Of a stretch of 48,403 bases of DNA, positions 1 to 7,514 are shown piece after piece. This stretch comes from Candidatus Eiseniibacteriota bacterium (GTDB taxonomy: Bacteria > Orphanbacterota > Orphanbacteria > Orphanbacterales > Orphanbacteraceae): assembly GCA_024276995.1 (NCBI GenBank), contig JAJRWB010000052.1, positions 7,501 through 55,903 on the forward strand. Direction: 5' to 3'. The notes beneath the pieces were generated by a model. It saw only the letters and a program-made list of their open reading frames with translations, did no database searches and was not told the origin of the DNA. The translations under genes and the position numbers were made by a program. The first letter of the stretch is position 1. The number at the start of each line of letters is the position of its first letter.

Positions 1-1218
1 CAGTTCCGCCACAAGGGACTGAGGGTCTTCACCACGCTCGACATGGAGGCGCAGCGCCTCGCCGAGGCGTCGGTGGAAGGGAGACTCCGGGAGATCGAGA
101 AGAAGTGGTTTTTCGGGGAGAACACGCGGAAACACTACCTCGCCCTCGAGGAGAAACCGGCTGTTCCCGACTATCTGCAAGGAGCGGTGGTGGTGCTCAA
201 GCCGGGAACGGGACGGATCCTCGCTCTCGTGGGAGGGAGGAACTACACCGAGTCGAACTGGAACCGGGCGACGCAGGCGACCCGCCAGCCCGGGTCGGCA
301 TTCAAACCGTTCCTCTTTACCACGGCGATCCGGGAGGGGTACCGGCCGTCCGACACGATCCTCGATTCCCCCGTGGTCCTTCCCCAGGCGGACGGGAGCG
401 AATGGAGACCACAGAATTACCACCGCCGCTTTCACGGCCTCGTGTCGCTGCGCGAAGCGCTCGCCCGTTCGATGAACCTGCCCGCGGTGAAGCTGATCCT
501 CGCCGTCGGCCCGGACAAGGTGGCGAAAACGGCGCGCGCCTTCGGCATCACGTCGCCGATCCGGCCGGTCCCTTCCCTCGCCCTCGGGAGCTCGGAGGTG
601 ACCCTCCTCGAGCTGACCCGTGCATACAGCGTGTTCCGGAACAACGGGATTCTCATGGAAGCGGAACCGATCGACCGGATCGAGGATCGGAACGGCATGA
701 TCCTCTACCGGCCCGATCCGCCGCCCGAGGAAGTGATCCCGGCGCCGCTTTGCTATGTGATGACCGACATGCTCGAGAGCGTCGTGAACTCGGGAACGGG
801 GGTGCGGATCCGCTCGACCGGCTGGAAGGGTCACGTGGCGGGAAAAACAGGCACCACGGACGACTACAACAACGCCTGGTTCGTCGGGTTCACGCCCGAC
901 GTGGTCACGGGGGTCTGGGTGGGCTACGACGAGCCGAGAAGCATCGGTCCGAGCATGAGCGGGGCCGCTGCGGCGCTGCCGATCTGGATCGACGTGTCGC
1001 TCGGTCTGACCGACTCGACGAACCTCGAGCCGTTCCACGAGAAACCGCCGGGTGTCACCTCTCGGAGAATCTGCTCGGATACCGGCTTTCTCGCCTCACC
1101 TTTCTGCCCCGACACGAGGGAAGAAATCTACCTCGAGGCGACCGCTCCGAGAACGGTCTGTCATCTCCACGGCAGGACAGTGAAGGGGAAGGAGTGGATC
1201 GAGTTCGGCGGCGGTTAG
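1..1218 (+). CDS. PBP1A-family penicillin-binding protein (5' truncated)
   Basis: C-terminal part of a bifunctional class A penicillin-binding protein, which polymerises and cross-links peptidoglycan at the inner membrane. The reading frame is open from base 1, and the first visible residues (GLRVFTTLD) match the linker before the transpeptidase domain, so the glycosyltransferase half lies outside the window. The ATG at 43 is internal. All three transpeptidase motifs are present, numbered from base 1: SAFK (S99 nucleophile, K102), SMN (157-159) and KTGTT (K282-G284), followed by the usual NNAWFVGFTPD stretch. The frame ends with TAG at 1218, only 29 bp before the end of the convergent alanine racemase gene. 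Family assignment is firm; the 1A subtype rests on the linker and the C-terminal cysteine-containing tail. Confidence 0.95.
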   Translation, partial: QFRHKGLRVFTTLDMEAQRLAEASVEGRLREIEKKWFFGENTRKHYLALEEKPAVPDYLQGAVVVLKPGTGRILALVGGRNYTESNWNRATQATRQPGSAFKPFLFTTAIREGYRPSDTILDSPVVLPQADGSEWRPQNYHRRFHGLVSLREALARSMNLPAVKLILAVGPDKVAKTARAFGITSPIRPVPSLALGSSEVTLLELTRAYSVFRNNGILMEAEPIDRIEDRNGMILYRPDPPPEEVIPAPLCYVMTDMLESVVNSGTGVRIRSTGWKGHVAGKTGTTDDYNNAWFVGFTPDVVTGVWVGYDEPRSIGPSMSGAAAALPIWIDVSLGLTDSTNLEPFHEKPPGVTSRRICSDTGFLASPFCPDTREEIYLEATAPRTVCHLHGRTVKGKEWIEFGGG

Positions 1219-1247
1219 CCCCGCGGCGCGGGCGATCGGGGCGAAGG

Positions 1248-2432
1248 TCACTCCTCGGAGCGGTCGAGCCGCCGGCTCCCCAGCATGGTACGCGCCCACA
1301 GCCGGCGGCGGGAACGGGAGTAAACCCGCGGCACGCGACGCCCGATGGCGCACGTCACCTCGTATGGGATCCGGTTCGTTCGTCGTGCCACTTCCGCCAC
1401 GGTGATCTCCTCGTCCCCCATGGCACCGACGAGCACGACCTCGTCGCCCGGCTCCACGCCCTCCACACCGCCGCAATCGACCATCAGCGCATCCATGGTG
1501 ATTTGCCCGACGATCGGCGCGCGCCGCCCCCGGATCAGCACCTCTCCCCCATTCGACATCCCCCTCGAGTAGCCGTGGCCGTAGCCGACCGGTATGACGG
1601 CGATCGTCGTCGGCCGGGGCACGGTGTACGTCAGTCCGTAACTGATGTTCTCGCCCCCCTCGAAGCGGCGCACCTGGACGACGCGGGAGTGGAGCGAGAG
1701 TGCGCTCCTGAGGGTGATCCCCTCCGGCACGTCCTCGGGGGGGAGGAACCCGTAAAGGAAAATGCCCGGGCGGACGGCGTCGCACAGCTTGCCGTTCACG
1801 TCGCGGCAGAGCGCAGCCGAGTTCGCGCCGTGCACGAGGGGAGGGTGGAACCCTTCCGAGCGAAGCGCCTCGAGAAGGTCATCGAAATCGGCGACCTGGC
1901 GGCGTGAGAAACCGACCTGCTCTCTCTTCGTGGCGGCCATATGGGTGTAGACACCCGCCAAGTCGATCGATGCAATACCGGCGAGAGACCGGAGGAAGGC
2001 CGCCGCCTCATCTCCCCTGACTCCCCAGCGGCCCATGCCGGTGTCGACCTCCACCTGGTAGCGCCCCACGACGCCGGCGGCGCGGCACGCCTCGCCGTAT
2101 GCCCGCGCCATTTCGAGATCGATGAGGGTCGGCTCGATTCTGTGACGGACGATGGCGTCCACTTCTCCCGGAAGGGAAGGGGTGAACAGCTGGATCGGGG
2201 CATCAATCCCCGATTCCCGCAGCTCCACCCCCTCGTCGAGGGTCGCCACGCCGAACCGTCCCACCGTGTGGCGCGCCGCCTCGTGCGCCACGGCGATGGC
2301 ACCGAGTCCGTACCCGTCCGCCTTCACCACCATCACGATTTCGGTCCGTCCGCCGATCCGTTTCCTTGCTTCGCCGCAGTTGTGGGCGATGGCATCGAGG
2401 TCGACGCCGGCCCAGACTGGATAGCCGTGCAT
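1248..2432 (-). CDS. alr: Alanine racemase
   Basis: PLP-dependent racemase (394 aa) that makes D-alanine for peptidoglycan. The N-terminal TIM-barrel domain carries the PLP lysine in VVKADGYG (K37), and the C-terminal domain has the second catalytic tyrosine region ISYGLTY. The TMDALMVD stretch is also typical. The open frame extends further upstream, but that part is Arg/Gly-rich shadow sequence. The ATG at 2432 is chosen because it overlaps the upstream stop as TAATG and has AGGGGAG about 10 nt before it. It is therefore translationally coupled to the membrane-protein gene upstream. Both enzymes at this edge (PBP1A and Alr) serve the cell wall but are convergently transcribed. Confidence 0.95.
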   Translation of the reverse strand: MHGYPVWAGVDLDAIAHNCGEARKRIGGRTEIVMVVKADGYGLGAIAVAHEAARHTVGRFGVATLDEGVELRESGIDAPIQLFTPSLPGEVDAIVRHRIEPTLIDLEMARAYGEACRAAGVVGRYQVEVDTGMGRWGVRGDEAAAFLRSLAGIASIDLAGVYTHMAATKREQVGFSRRQVADFDDLLEALRSEGFHPPLVHGANSAALCRDVNGKLCDAVRPGIFLYGFLPPEDVPEGITLRSALSLHSRVVQVRRFEGGENISYGLTYTVPRPTTIAVIPVGYGHGYSRGMSNGGEVLIRGRRAPIVGQITMDALMVDCGGVEGVEPGDEVVLVGAMGDEEITVAEVARRTNRIPYEVTCAIGRRVPRVYSRSRRRLWARTMLGSRRLDRSEE

Positions 2433-2959
2433 TACGACGCGTCGCTCCCCTGGGATTTCTTCCCGCTTCCCCCGTTCCCTTCTCCCCCACCGGCCTTTCC
2501 CTTCCCCCCCCGCCGCACAAGAACCCATATACCGAGAAGGACGAACAGGAGCGGCCAGAGGATCGACACGACACCGCCGAACCGACTGTCGCTCCGGCCC
2601 AGGGCGTTCACCAGAAGAATGATCCCCGGCACGAGGGGCCACCACGTGTTCTCGCGCTCGTATAGGAGGCGGATTATGAAGATCGCGAGGAATCCGAGAC
2701 CGAGACCGACGCCGCCGAACTCGCCGGAAGCGATGCCGGAACCGGTGCCGATCATGCCGAAGCCGATTCCCGCCAGGATGCAGCCCGGAACGAGGTAGCC
2801 GAATGATTTCTTCGTGAAATAGAAGAAGAGGAAGAGCCCGCCCAGCGCCGCAAGAGTGACCGATCCGCCCAGGGCATCGACGAACTGCAGAAGGAAGAGG
2901 CCGAATCCCAATACAATGAGCAGAACACCCGCCGTCCCGCGACCGGCATTTCGATCCAT
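2432..2959 (-). CDS. Small polytopic membrane protein, LiaF/DUF5668-like
   Basis: A 175-aa protein with about five hydrophobic segments, mostly short and glycine-rich (for example GVLLIVLGFGLFLLQF near the N-terminus and ILWPLLFVLLGIWVLV near residue 140). It ends in a hydrophilic Gly/Lys/Ser tail. Repeated short helices with WP/LVPG turns resemble the transmembrane part of LiaI/LiaF-like and DUF5668 proteins, which often sit near envelope-stress genes; this is resemblance only. The start is the ATG at 2959 with GGAGG 8 nt upstream. Its stop overlaps the alr start by one base, so the two genes form an operon. No catalytic motif is visible. Confidence 0.75.
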   Translation of the reverse strand: MDRNAGRGTAGVLLIVLGFGLFLLQFVDALGGSVTLAALGGLFLFFYFTKKSFGYLVPGCILAGIGFGMIGTGSGIASGEFGGVGLGLGFLAIFIIRLLYERENTWWPLVPGIILLVNALGRSDSRFGGVVSILWPLLFVLLGIWVLVRRGGKGKAGGGEGNGGSGKKSQGSDAS

Positions 2960-3075
2960 CGATCGATCCTCCTTTCCGTTGTTCTATGCGCCCCGTGCCG
3001 GGGAAACCCGACTTTCAAGAAACTAATCTACCACGTTTTCGCGGCGGAAGCGCCGGCGGAAGCGCCGTGATTCGT

Positions 3076-3684
3076 TCATTTTTTCCGCCATCCCTCGCCA
3101 CCGGCGTCGCGCACCTCACGGATCAGGGCGATCAGGCGCGGGTCGGTCACCGCCTCTTCGGCGGACCGGAAGAACGACTCCATTTCTCCTTCTCCCTCCA
3201 GGCGATAAATGCCCGCTTGGAGGGCCATCTCCAACTTGTCCATCTGACGGACGAGCCTCGCTTCCGGCGAGGCGCCCTCCTCGAACTCCTTCCACAGGGC
3301 GATCAGGCCGTCCCCGCCGGCAAGCGGCGACAAGACACGCCTTACCGAGGCCGCCTCCCGGCGCCTCTTCTCCTCGGGGTCGATGCCGTCGTGGGGGGTG
3401 ATGTCCCCCGCGTCGATTTCCCCGATCTCGTGAAGAAGGGCGATTCGGGCGATCCTTCCCGGGTCGAGCGCCGGAAAGTGGCGGTGCGCGAGAAAAAGAG
3501 AGAGAAGGGCGACGCCGAAAGAGTGGTCCGCGACCGATTCGCACCGTTCCTCGGCGACGCCCACGCGGAGCCACCCCTGCCGCAGAAGTCGCTTTAGAAC
3601 GCAAATATCGGAGTATGCCGTGATGAGCGGAGATCGGCGTCGCGCGGCGGCGGGAGTATCCGCCGGATCACCCTTCCCGGTCAT
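3076..3684 (-). CDS. HD-domain hydrolase (HDDC2/YfbR-like nucleotidase)
   Basis: A 202-aa HD-superfamily protein, by family resemblance probably a metal-dependent 5'-deoxynucleotidase. The order of motifs follows HDDC2/YfbR: ADHSFGVALL (first His), ALLHEIGEIDAGDITP (central motif), an EEKRRRE helix, and RQMDKLEMALQA (distal Asp). The second residue of the defining His-Asp pair is Glu here (HE instead of HD), a conservative change at a metal ligand. The 'GDITP' that follows is intact. The ATG at 3684 overlaps the stop of the reductase gene upstream (ATGA), so the two are co-translated. Fold assignment is confident; substrate is inferred. Confidence 0.85.
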   Translation of the reverse strand: MTGKGDPADTPAAARRRSPLITAYSDICVLKRLLRQGWLRVGVAEERCESVADHSFGVALLSLFLAHRHFPALDPGRIARIALLHEIGEIDAGDITPHDGIDPEEKRRREAASVRRVLSPLAGGDGLIALWKEFEEGASPEARLVRQMDKLEMALQAGIYRLEGEGEMESFFRSAEEAVTDPRLIALIREVRDAGGEGWRKK

Positions 3685-4838
3685 GCCGGATCGGCCTCGA
3701 TCCAGTTTCTGAAGTAGAAGGGGTCGGCCGGGTCCTCACAGAGCCTCCTCACGATTTCGTAGAACCACAGCTCGAGGGGGGCTTCATGGAAATCGAAACG
3801 GGGGAAGGGATTGTACCGGCCGGTGGTCAGCGCGCGTCCCATGTAGTCGAGGGTCATGAGCGCAAGTTCCGGAAGCTCGATTCGCCGGATTCCTTCACGC
3901 TTCATCATCGTATCGTAGACGTGGGACATCGCCTTCCCCCCAGGGATGAATCCGAGGGCCCTCGTTCTCATGATCGGGTAGAAAAAGTCGAGAACCATCC
4001 GCGGCGTTCCAAAGCACTGCGCCGCCTCTTCCTGCAGGAAATCCTTCGGAAGAGCGAGGCTCGCGGAGTATGCCCCGCACCGGCCGTACTCGAGCGACTC
4101 GGGGTGCCGGCTCTCCCGGTGAAGGCTTCCCCGCCAGTCGGCGAAGGCGGTCGCCTCCACGGTGATTCCCTTCTGCGCGAGAATGTGGCCGAAGTGGACC
4201 GCCAGTTCCCCCATGACATAGCGGGTGGTGTCGATCATCCTGTTGTCGAGGGGCGCCAGCTCCCATTGGAAGAGCCCCTCTTCGTCGACATCGGTGATGT
4301 AGATCGGGGGACATCCCGGAAGGAGGCCGGAGTGGGCCGCCGCCACGGTGTTCACATAGATCACCCGGTCTGCGTTCGCCTCCCTCAGGAGGCGGAGCGT
4401 GTCGTCGAGGCCGTCTCCTTCGATGGCGAGTCCCGAGTTCACCCAGTGGAAACGGTTTTCCAGCCCCTCCTCGGCGGCCAGGGAACGCATGCGCAGCCCG
4501 GTCTCGTAACCGAGAGACTTCTTCAAGTCTCTCGCGATGATCGTCACGCTGCCCTCGCTGCCGAGGTTGTGGATCACCGCTGTGGCGATGGCGCCGCCGA
4601 GTCCCTGGCCGGTGGCGCCGGCGAGAAGAAAGTGCCTGTTTTCCATCCACGTGAGATCATAGCGCCCCTTCTCGAGATCCTCCGATTGCGCCGCCCACGT
4701 CTTCTCGACGAGCTTCGCCGATTCGGCGGGAAACGTGGCGATCTCATCCCGCCCCGGACGGGTGAGGCGGGGAGCGCCTTCCACGATTCGAAGCCCCGGC
4801 TTCGGACGGGCGAAGGGACTCGGGCTGCTTGGTATCAT
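3681..4838 (-). CDS. Rossmann-fold reductase, divergent FabV-like
   Basis: A 385-aa protein with an N-terminal nucleotide-binding loop (LAGATGQGLGGAIATAV) and a NTVAAAHSG stretch as in short-chain reductases. The overall order resembles FabV trans-2-enoyl-ACP/CoA reductases: a TAFADW segment, a Tyr-containing segment, then an IPGGKAMSHVYDTMMKREG helix like the MPLYLSLLFKVMKEKG region of FabV. The FabV catalytic spacing Tyr-x8-Lys is not kept: counting from the tyrosine of EYGRCG, the Lys position holds Ser. Function is therefore uncertain. Of two adjacent ATGs, the second (4838) is preferred because GGGAGG lies at correct spacing; the upstream 23 codons look like shadow sequence. It overlaps the HD-domain gene by 4 nt. 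Confidence 0.7.
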   Translation of the reverse strand: MIPSSPSPFARPKPGLRIVEGAPRLTRPGRDEIATFPAESAKLVEKTWAAQSEDLEKGRYDLTWMENRHFLLAGATGQGLGGAIATAVIHNLGSEGSVTIIARDLKKSLGYETGLRMRSLAAEEGLENRFHWVNSGLAIEGDGLDDTLRLLREANADRVIYVNTVAAAHSGLLPGCPPIYITDVDEEGLFQWELAPLDNRMIDTTRYVMGELAVHFGHILAQKGITVEATAFADWRGSLHRESRHPESLEYGRCGAYSASLALPKDFLQEEAAQCFGTPRMVLDFFYPIMRTRALGFIPGGKAMSHVYDTMMKREGIRRIELPELALMTLDYMGRALTTGRYNPFPRFDFHEAPLELWFYEIVRRLCEDPADPFYFRNWIEADPA

Positions 4839-4993
4839 CATTCTCCTCCCGCGGGGCGGAGATTCCAAGGGGCATCGGCCCCCGACGAGCCGGGGGAACA
4901 CGGACACGGGATGGCGATAGAGTGATGCCCGTTTACACAGGCAGCCTCCCCGTCCCCGGAGGGAATCATAGCAGGTGCGACGACGGGCGGGAG

Positions 4994-5035
4994 AAAAAAA
5001 AGAAAGCGGGCGGGCGTGTCGCCGCCGCCCGCCCG
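4994..5035 (-). terminator. Rho-independent terminator after the RRM gene
   Basis: On the minus strand a perfect 10-bp stem (CGGGCGGGCG / CGCCCGCCCG, at 5026-5035 and 5007-5016) with a 9-nt loop is followed by CTTTCTTTTTTTT. It lies 13 bp past the stop of the RRM gene and separates it from the FabV-like gene. Confidence 0.92.
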
Positions 5036-5048
5036 AAAGGGTATGCGA

Positions 5049-5297
5049 TCAGCGCCTCGGGCGCGCTTCGTTTACGTTCAGATTGCGGCCGTCCATGTCC
5101 TGGCCGTTGAGGCTGCTGATCGCCTCGTCGGCCGCTTCATCATCCATCTCGACGAACCCGAAACCCCGTGGGCGACCCGTATCCCGATCTTCGATCAGGT
5201 TGACGGAATGAACCGTTCCATGCTGCTCGAAAAGGGAGCGGACATCCGCCTCGCTCGCACTGAAAGGAAGGTTGCCGACATAGATTCTCTTGCTCAT
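5049..5297 (-). CDS. RRM-domain RNA-binding protein
   Basis: An 82-aa protein that is a single RNA recognition motif. RNP2 is RIYVGNLPF (residues 4-12) and RNP1 is RGFGFVEM, the canonical aromatic positions for stacking on RNA bases. The last residues form a short basic tail (ARPRR) rather than the glycine-rich tail of many cyanobacterial Rbp proteins. The start is the ATG at 5297 (MSKRIYVG), with GGGAG 8 nt upstream; the 13 codons further upstream are not part of the family. It is monocistronic: a strong terminator follows, and a 299-bp gap precedes it. Such small RRM proteins are often cold-regulated, but nothing here proves that. Confidence 0.93.
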   Translation of the reverse strand: MSKRIYVGNLPFSASEADVRSLFEQHGTVHSVNLIEDRDTGRPRGFGFVEMDDEAADEAISSLNGQDMDGRNLNVNEARPRR

Positions 5298-5493
5298 ACT
5301 GAATCTCCCTGCCCGACACGTATGCGGGCAATCCAAGGAAACGACGGTTCCCCGTCCCGCGGGGCGGGGATCGGGATACAGGTCATCAGCACAGTGCGAG
5401 GCCAGGAAAGAGTGCGAGAGAACGGCGGAAAGATCCGCGGCGCCATACTCGAATCACCTCGACAGCCGGTGCGCCGCACTTATGACAGGCTTA

Positions 5494-5506
5494 CTTTATC
5501 ATAAAG
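5494..5506. promoter_or_regulatory. AT-rich perfect inverted repeat upstream of the RRM gene
   Basis: CTTTAT-C-ATAAAG is a perfect 6+6 palindrome in an otherwise GC-rich 299-bp gap between the RRM gene and a VOC gene. It could be an operator or part of the RRM promoter. No convincing -35/-10 pair could be assigned. The rest of this gap (5298-5596) shows no gene. Confidence 0.3.
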
Positions 5507-5596
5507 GGCTTCGAGATTCCACTCCAAAGGGCGCCGGCGTTCCGTTTCCCCGAGCGGGTGCGGATCGTATCCCCGGCCGCCGGGAGGCGTGGACGC

Positions 5597-5959
5597 TCAA
5601 TCCGCTTGGATGAACTCCACGCGGTTGCCGAAAGGATCGGTGGCGAAGAAGCGCGTCAGATCCTCGCGGTCGCCGGGAAGGGTAACCGGCACGCCCGCCC
5701 CCTCGAGAGTGCGATGGAGGGCGCCGAGGTCGAGCACGCGGAACGCCGGGTGGGCCCTCGTGGCGGGTGTGAATGCACGGTCCACACCGACGTGGATCGC
5801 CGTCCCCGGTCCTTCGAACCAGCACCCGCCGGCCTCGGCAAGCGCCTCGGGCTTCTTCACTTCCGTGAGGCCGAGGAGACCCCCGTAGAACGCGCGCGCC
5901 TCCTCCTCCCCACCCGGCGGCATGGCAAGCAGTACATGATCGAGTCCTACGATCTGCAC
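5597..5959 (-). CDS. VOC-family (glyoxalase/bleomycin-resistance fold) protein
   Basis: A 120-aa vicinal-oxygen-chelate fold protein of paired beta-alpha-beta-beta-beta modules. It starts VQIVGLDHVLLAMPPG, with the first metal-ligand His in DHVLLA. It has an ARAFYGGLLGL helix/strand and ends in FATDPFGNRVEF, where Glu is the last metal ligand. The GTG at 5959 is preferred over the upstream ATG because GGAGGTGATC, a full anti-Shine-Dalgarno match, sits 7 nt ahead. The substrate cannot be told from sequence; VOC proteins include glyoxalases, dioxygenases and resistance proteins. The second VOC gene, in the same orientation, lies upstream at 6042-6425. Confidence 0.88.
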   Translation of the reverse strand: MQIVGLDHVLLAMPPGGEEEARAFYGGLLGLTEVKKPEALAEAGGCWFEGPGTAIHVGVDRAFTPATRAHPAFRVLDLGALHRTLEGAGVPVTLPGDREDLTRFFATDPFGNRVEFIQAD

Positions 5960-6041
5960 ACGATCACCTCCCGCCGGTTCCGCCCAGCGTAGGCCCCGCG
6001 CCGGCACGATCGATCGACTTTCCCTACGTCGGTCACAATCG

Positions 6042-6425
6042 TTACAGTTCCTCCGCGAAGGCGATCACGTGACCGTCACGGTCGACGGAATACGCCGCCC
6101 GCTGCCCCCACCCGCGCTGGCGGAGGGGATCGAGTTCCTTCGCCCCGAGGGCGAGACTACGCAGGTGGAACGCCCTCGCGTCGTCTACGATAAGGTAAAG
6201 CTCCGCCCGCGGTATACCCGAGCCCGCCGCCGGATCGGGAAGGGCTTCGCCAAGGAGGGCACGGATTCCCTGTTCGGGCATCAGGCCGAGCAGAGCGCCG
6301 CCCGGGAGCGGAATCTCCGTCATGCCGGGTACATCGAGCACCGGGGCGACGCCGAGGAGAGACGTGTAGAAGTCGCGGCTCGCCTCCTGGTCGGCGACGT
6401 AGAGAATGAACAGCGTACTCGCCAC
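6042..6425 (-). CDS. VOC-family protein (second copy type)
   Basis: A 127-aa VOC-fold protein beginning VASTLFILYVADQEASRDFY and ending YSVDRDGHVIAFAEEL. The N-terminal ligand position carries Leu/Tyr instead of His, as in many bleomycin-resistance-like members that bind ligands without metal catalysis. The terminal Glu position is kept in HVIAFAEE. The GTG at 6425, preceded by AAGGAAAG, fits the domain boundary; a longer in-frame extension would run into the mazG region and is rejected. It is not closely similar to its neighbour at 5597, so this is not an obvious recent duplication. Confidence 0.8.
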   Translation of the reverse strand: MASTLFILYVADQEASRDFYTSLLGVAPVLDVPGMTEIPLPGGALLGLMPEQGIRALLGEALPDPAAGSGIPRAELYLIVDDARAFHLRSLALGAKELDPLRQRGWGQRAAYSVDRDGHVIAFAEEL

Positions 6426-6556
6426 GTTCTTTCCTTTACATAGCAATACAAGACCCGCACGAACGGCGGCGTTTCCACCGAGAGAATAGCGAAACGCCTG
6501 GAGAACGGCCATCCTTTTCCTCGGGAACCGACGGATTGCACACCCGCCAACTCCCT

Positions 6557-6566
6557 TTGTGATATT
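6557..6566 (+). promoter_or_regulatory. Candidate extended -10 promoter of mazG
   Basis: TGTGATATT (TGn plus GATATT at 6561-6566) lies 34 bp before the mazG ATG. The best upstream hexamer, TTGCAC, is 19 bp away, so the -35 match is weak. It sits in the 175-bp divergent gap between the VOC gene and mazG. Confidence 0.3.
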
Positions 6567-6600
6567 CTTCGGGAAACCTTCCGAACCGGGGGACCAGACG

Positions 6601-7392
6601 ATGGCCGACTCATGCAAAGCGGGAAAGCTCTTCGGTGAACTCGTCGAGATGGCGGCCCACCTTCGCGGTCCGCACGGCTGCCCCTGGGACAGGAAGCAGA
6701 CATTCCGCACGATCCTCCCCCATTTCCTCGAAGAGGCCCACGAAGTCGCCGAGGAGGTTTCGCTGGGCGATTATGACGGCTTCCGCGAGGAGATCGGCGA
6801 CACCCTCTTTCTTGCCGTTCTCCTTGTCCGCTTCGCCGAGGAGGAGGGGAAATTCGACATCGCCGATTCGATCCGCTCGATTCTCGACAAGATGATCCGC
6901 CGCCACCCTCATGTTTACGGCAACGCCGAGTTCAAGAACGAATCGGAACTAAAATCGGCGTGGGAGCGTTCGAAACGACTCGAGAAAGGGAAAGAGGAAC
7001 GCACCTCCCTCCTCGACGGAATCCCGGCGAGCCTCCCCGCTCTCCTCCGTGCCAGACGCGTCCAGCAGAAGGCGGCAAGCATCGGCTTCGACTGGAAGGA
7101 AGCCGCTCCCGTAATCGCCAAGATCGAAGAAGAGCTGGCGGAGGTGACCGACGCACTTCCATCCGGCGATCCGGAAAGGATCGAAGAGGAAGTCGGCGAC
7201 CTCCTCTTCACCGTGGTGAACCTCGCCCGCCTTCTCGACGTCGATCCGGAAAGGGCTCTCAACGGCACGGTTCGCAAGTTCCAAAGCCGCTTCCGCAAGA
7301 TCGAAGAACGGATCGACCCCGCCGATCCCCCCCCTCTCGACGTCCTCGACCGCTACTGGAACGAAGCGAAGTTATCCGACCGGCCGGAGTGA
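6601..7392 (+). CDS. mazG: Nucleoside triphosphate pyrophosphohydrolase MazG
   Basis: A 263-aa protein, exactly the length usual for the two-domain housekeeping MazG, which hydrolyses (d)NTPs to monophosphates and pyrophosphate. The first domain has CPWDRKQT followed by the metal site LEEAHEVAEE and EEIGD. The second has GFDWKEA, then KIEEELAEV and EEEVGDLLF. Both EExxE/ExxD metal sites look complete. The ATG at 6601 is preceded by GGGGGA at good spacing; the upstream in-frame start at 6559 lacks support. It is convergent with the PorV-OmpA gene, with a perfect hairpin between them. Confidence 0.96.
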   Translation: MADSCKAGKLFGELVEMAAHLRGPHGCPWDRKQTFRTILPHFLEEAHEVAEEVSLGDYDGFREEIGDTLFLAVLLVRFAEEEGKFDIADSIRSILDKMIRRHPHVYGNAEFKNESELKSAWERSKRLEKGKEERTSLLDGIPASLPALLRARRVQQKAASIGFDWKEAAPVIAKIEEELAEVTDALPSGDPERIEEEVGDLLFTVVNLARLLDVDPERALNGTVRKFQSRFRKIEERIDPADPPPLDVLDRYWNEAKLSDRPE

Positions 7393-7463
7393 TCCCGGTC
7401 GTCTCCTCTTCCCATCAGAAAGACCCGTTCTTCCCCGGCATCCATCCTTCCCGGCCAGCGGAA

Positions 7464-7485
7464 AGGGGCGCCCGAAGGCGCCCCT
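7464..7485. terminator. Hairpin between convergent mazG and porV-ompA genes
   Basis: AGGGGCGCC and GGCGCCCCT form a perfect 9-bp stem around a 4-base loop. On the minus strand the loop is TTCG (a stable UUCG-type tetraloop) and the hairpin is followed by TTTCC. It probably ends transcription from one or both sides, though the U-tract is short. Confidence 0.7.
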
Positions 7486-7514
7486 GTGTGTTCCCATGTG
7501 AGAGGATAGACCAA

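Noticed and set aside
105-1907. 600-codon frame overlapping the PBP1A gene
   Set aside because: The other frame carries complete PBP motifs; this one is Arg/Pro-rich and has no family features.
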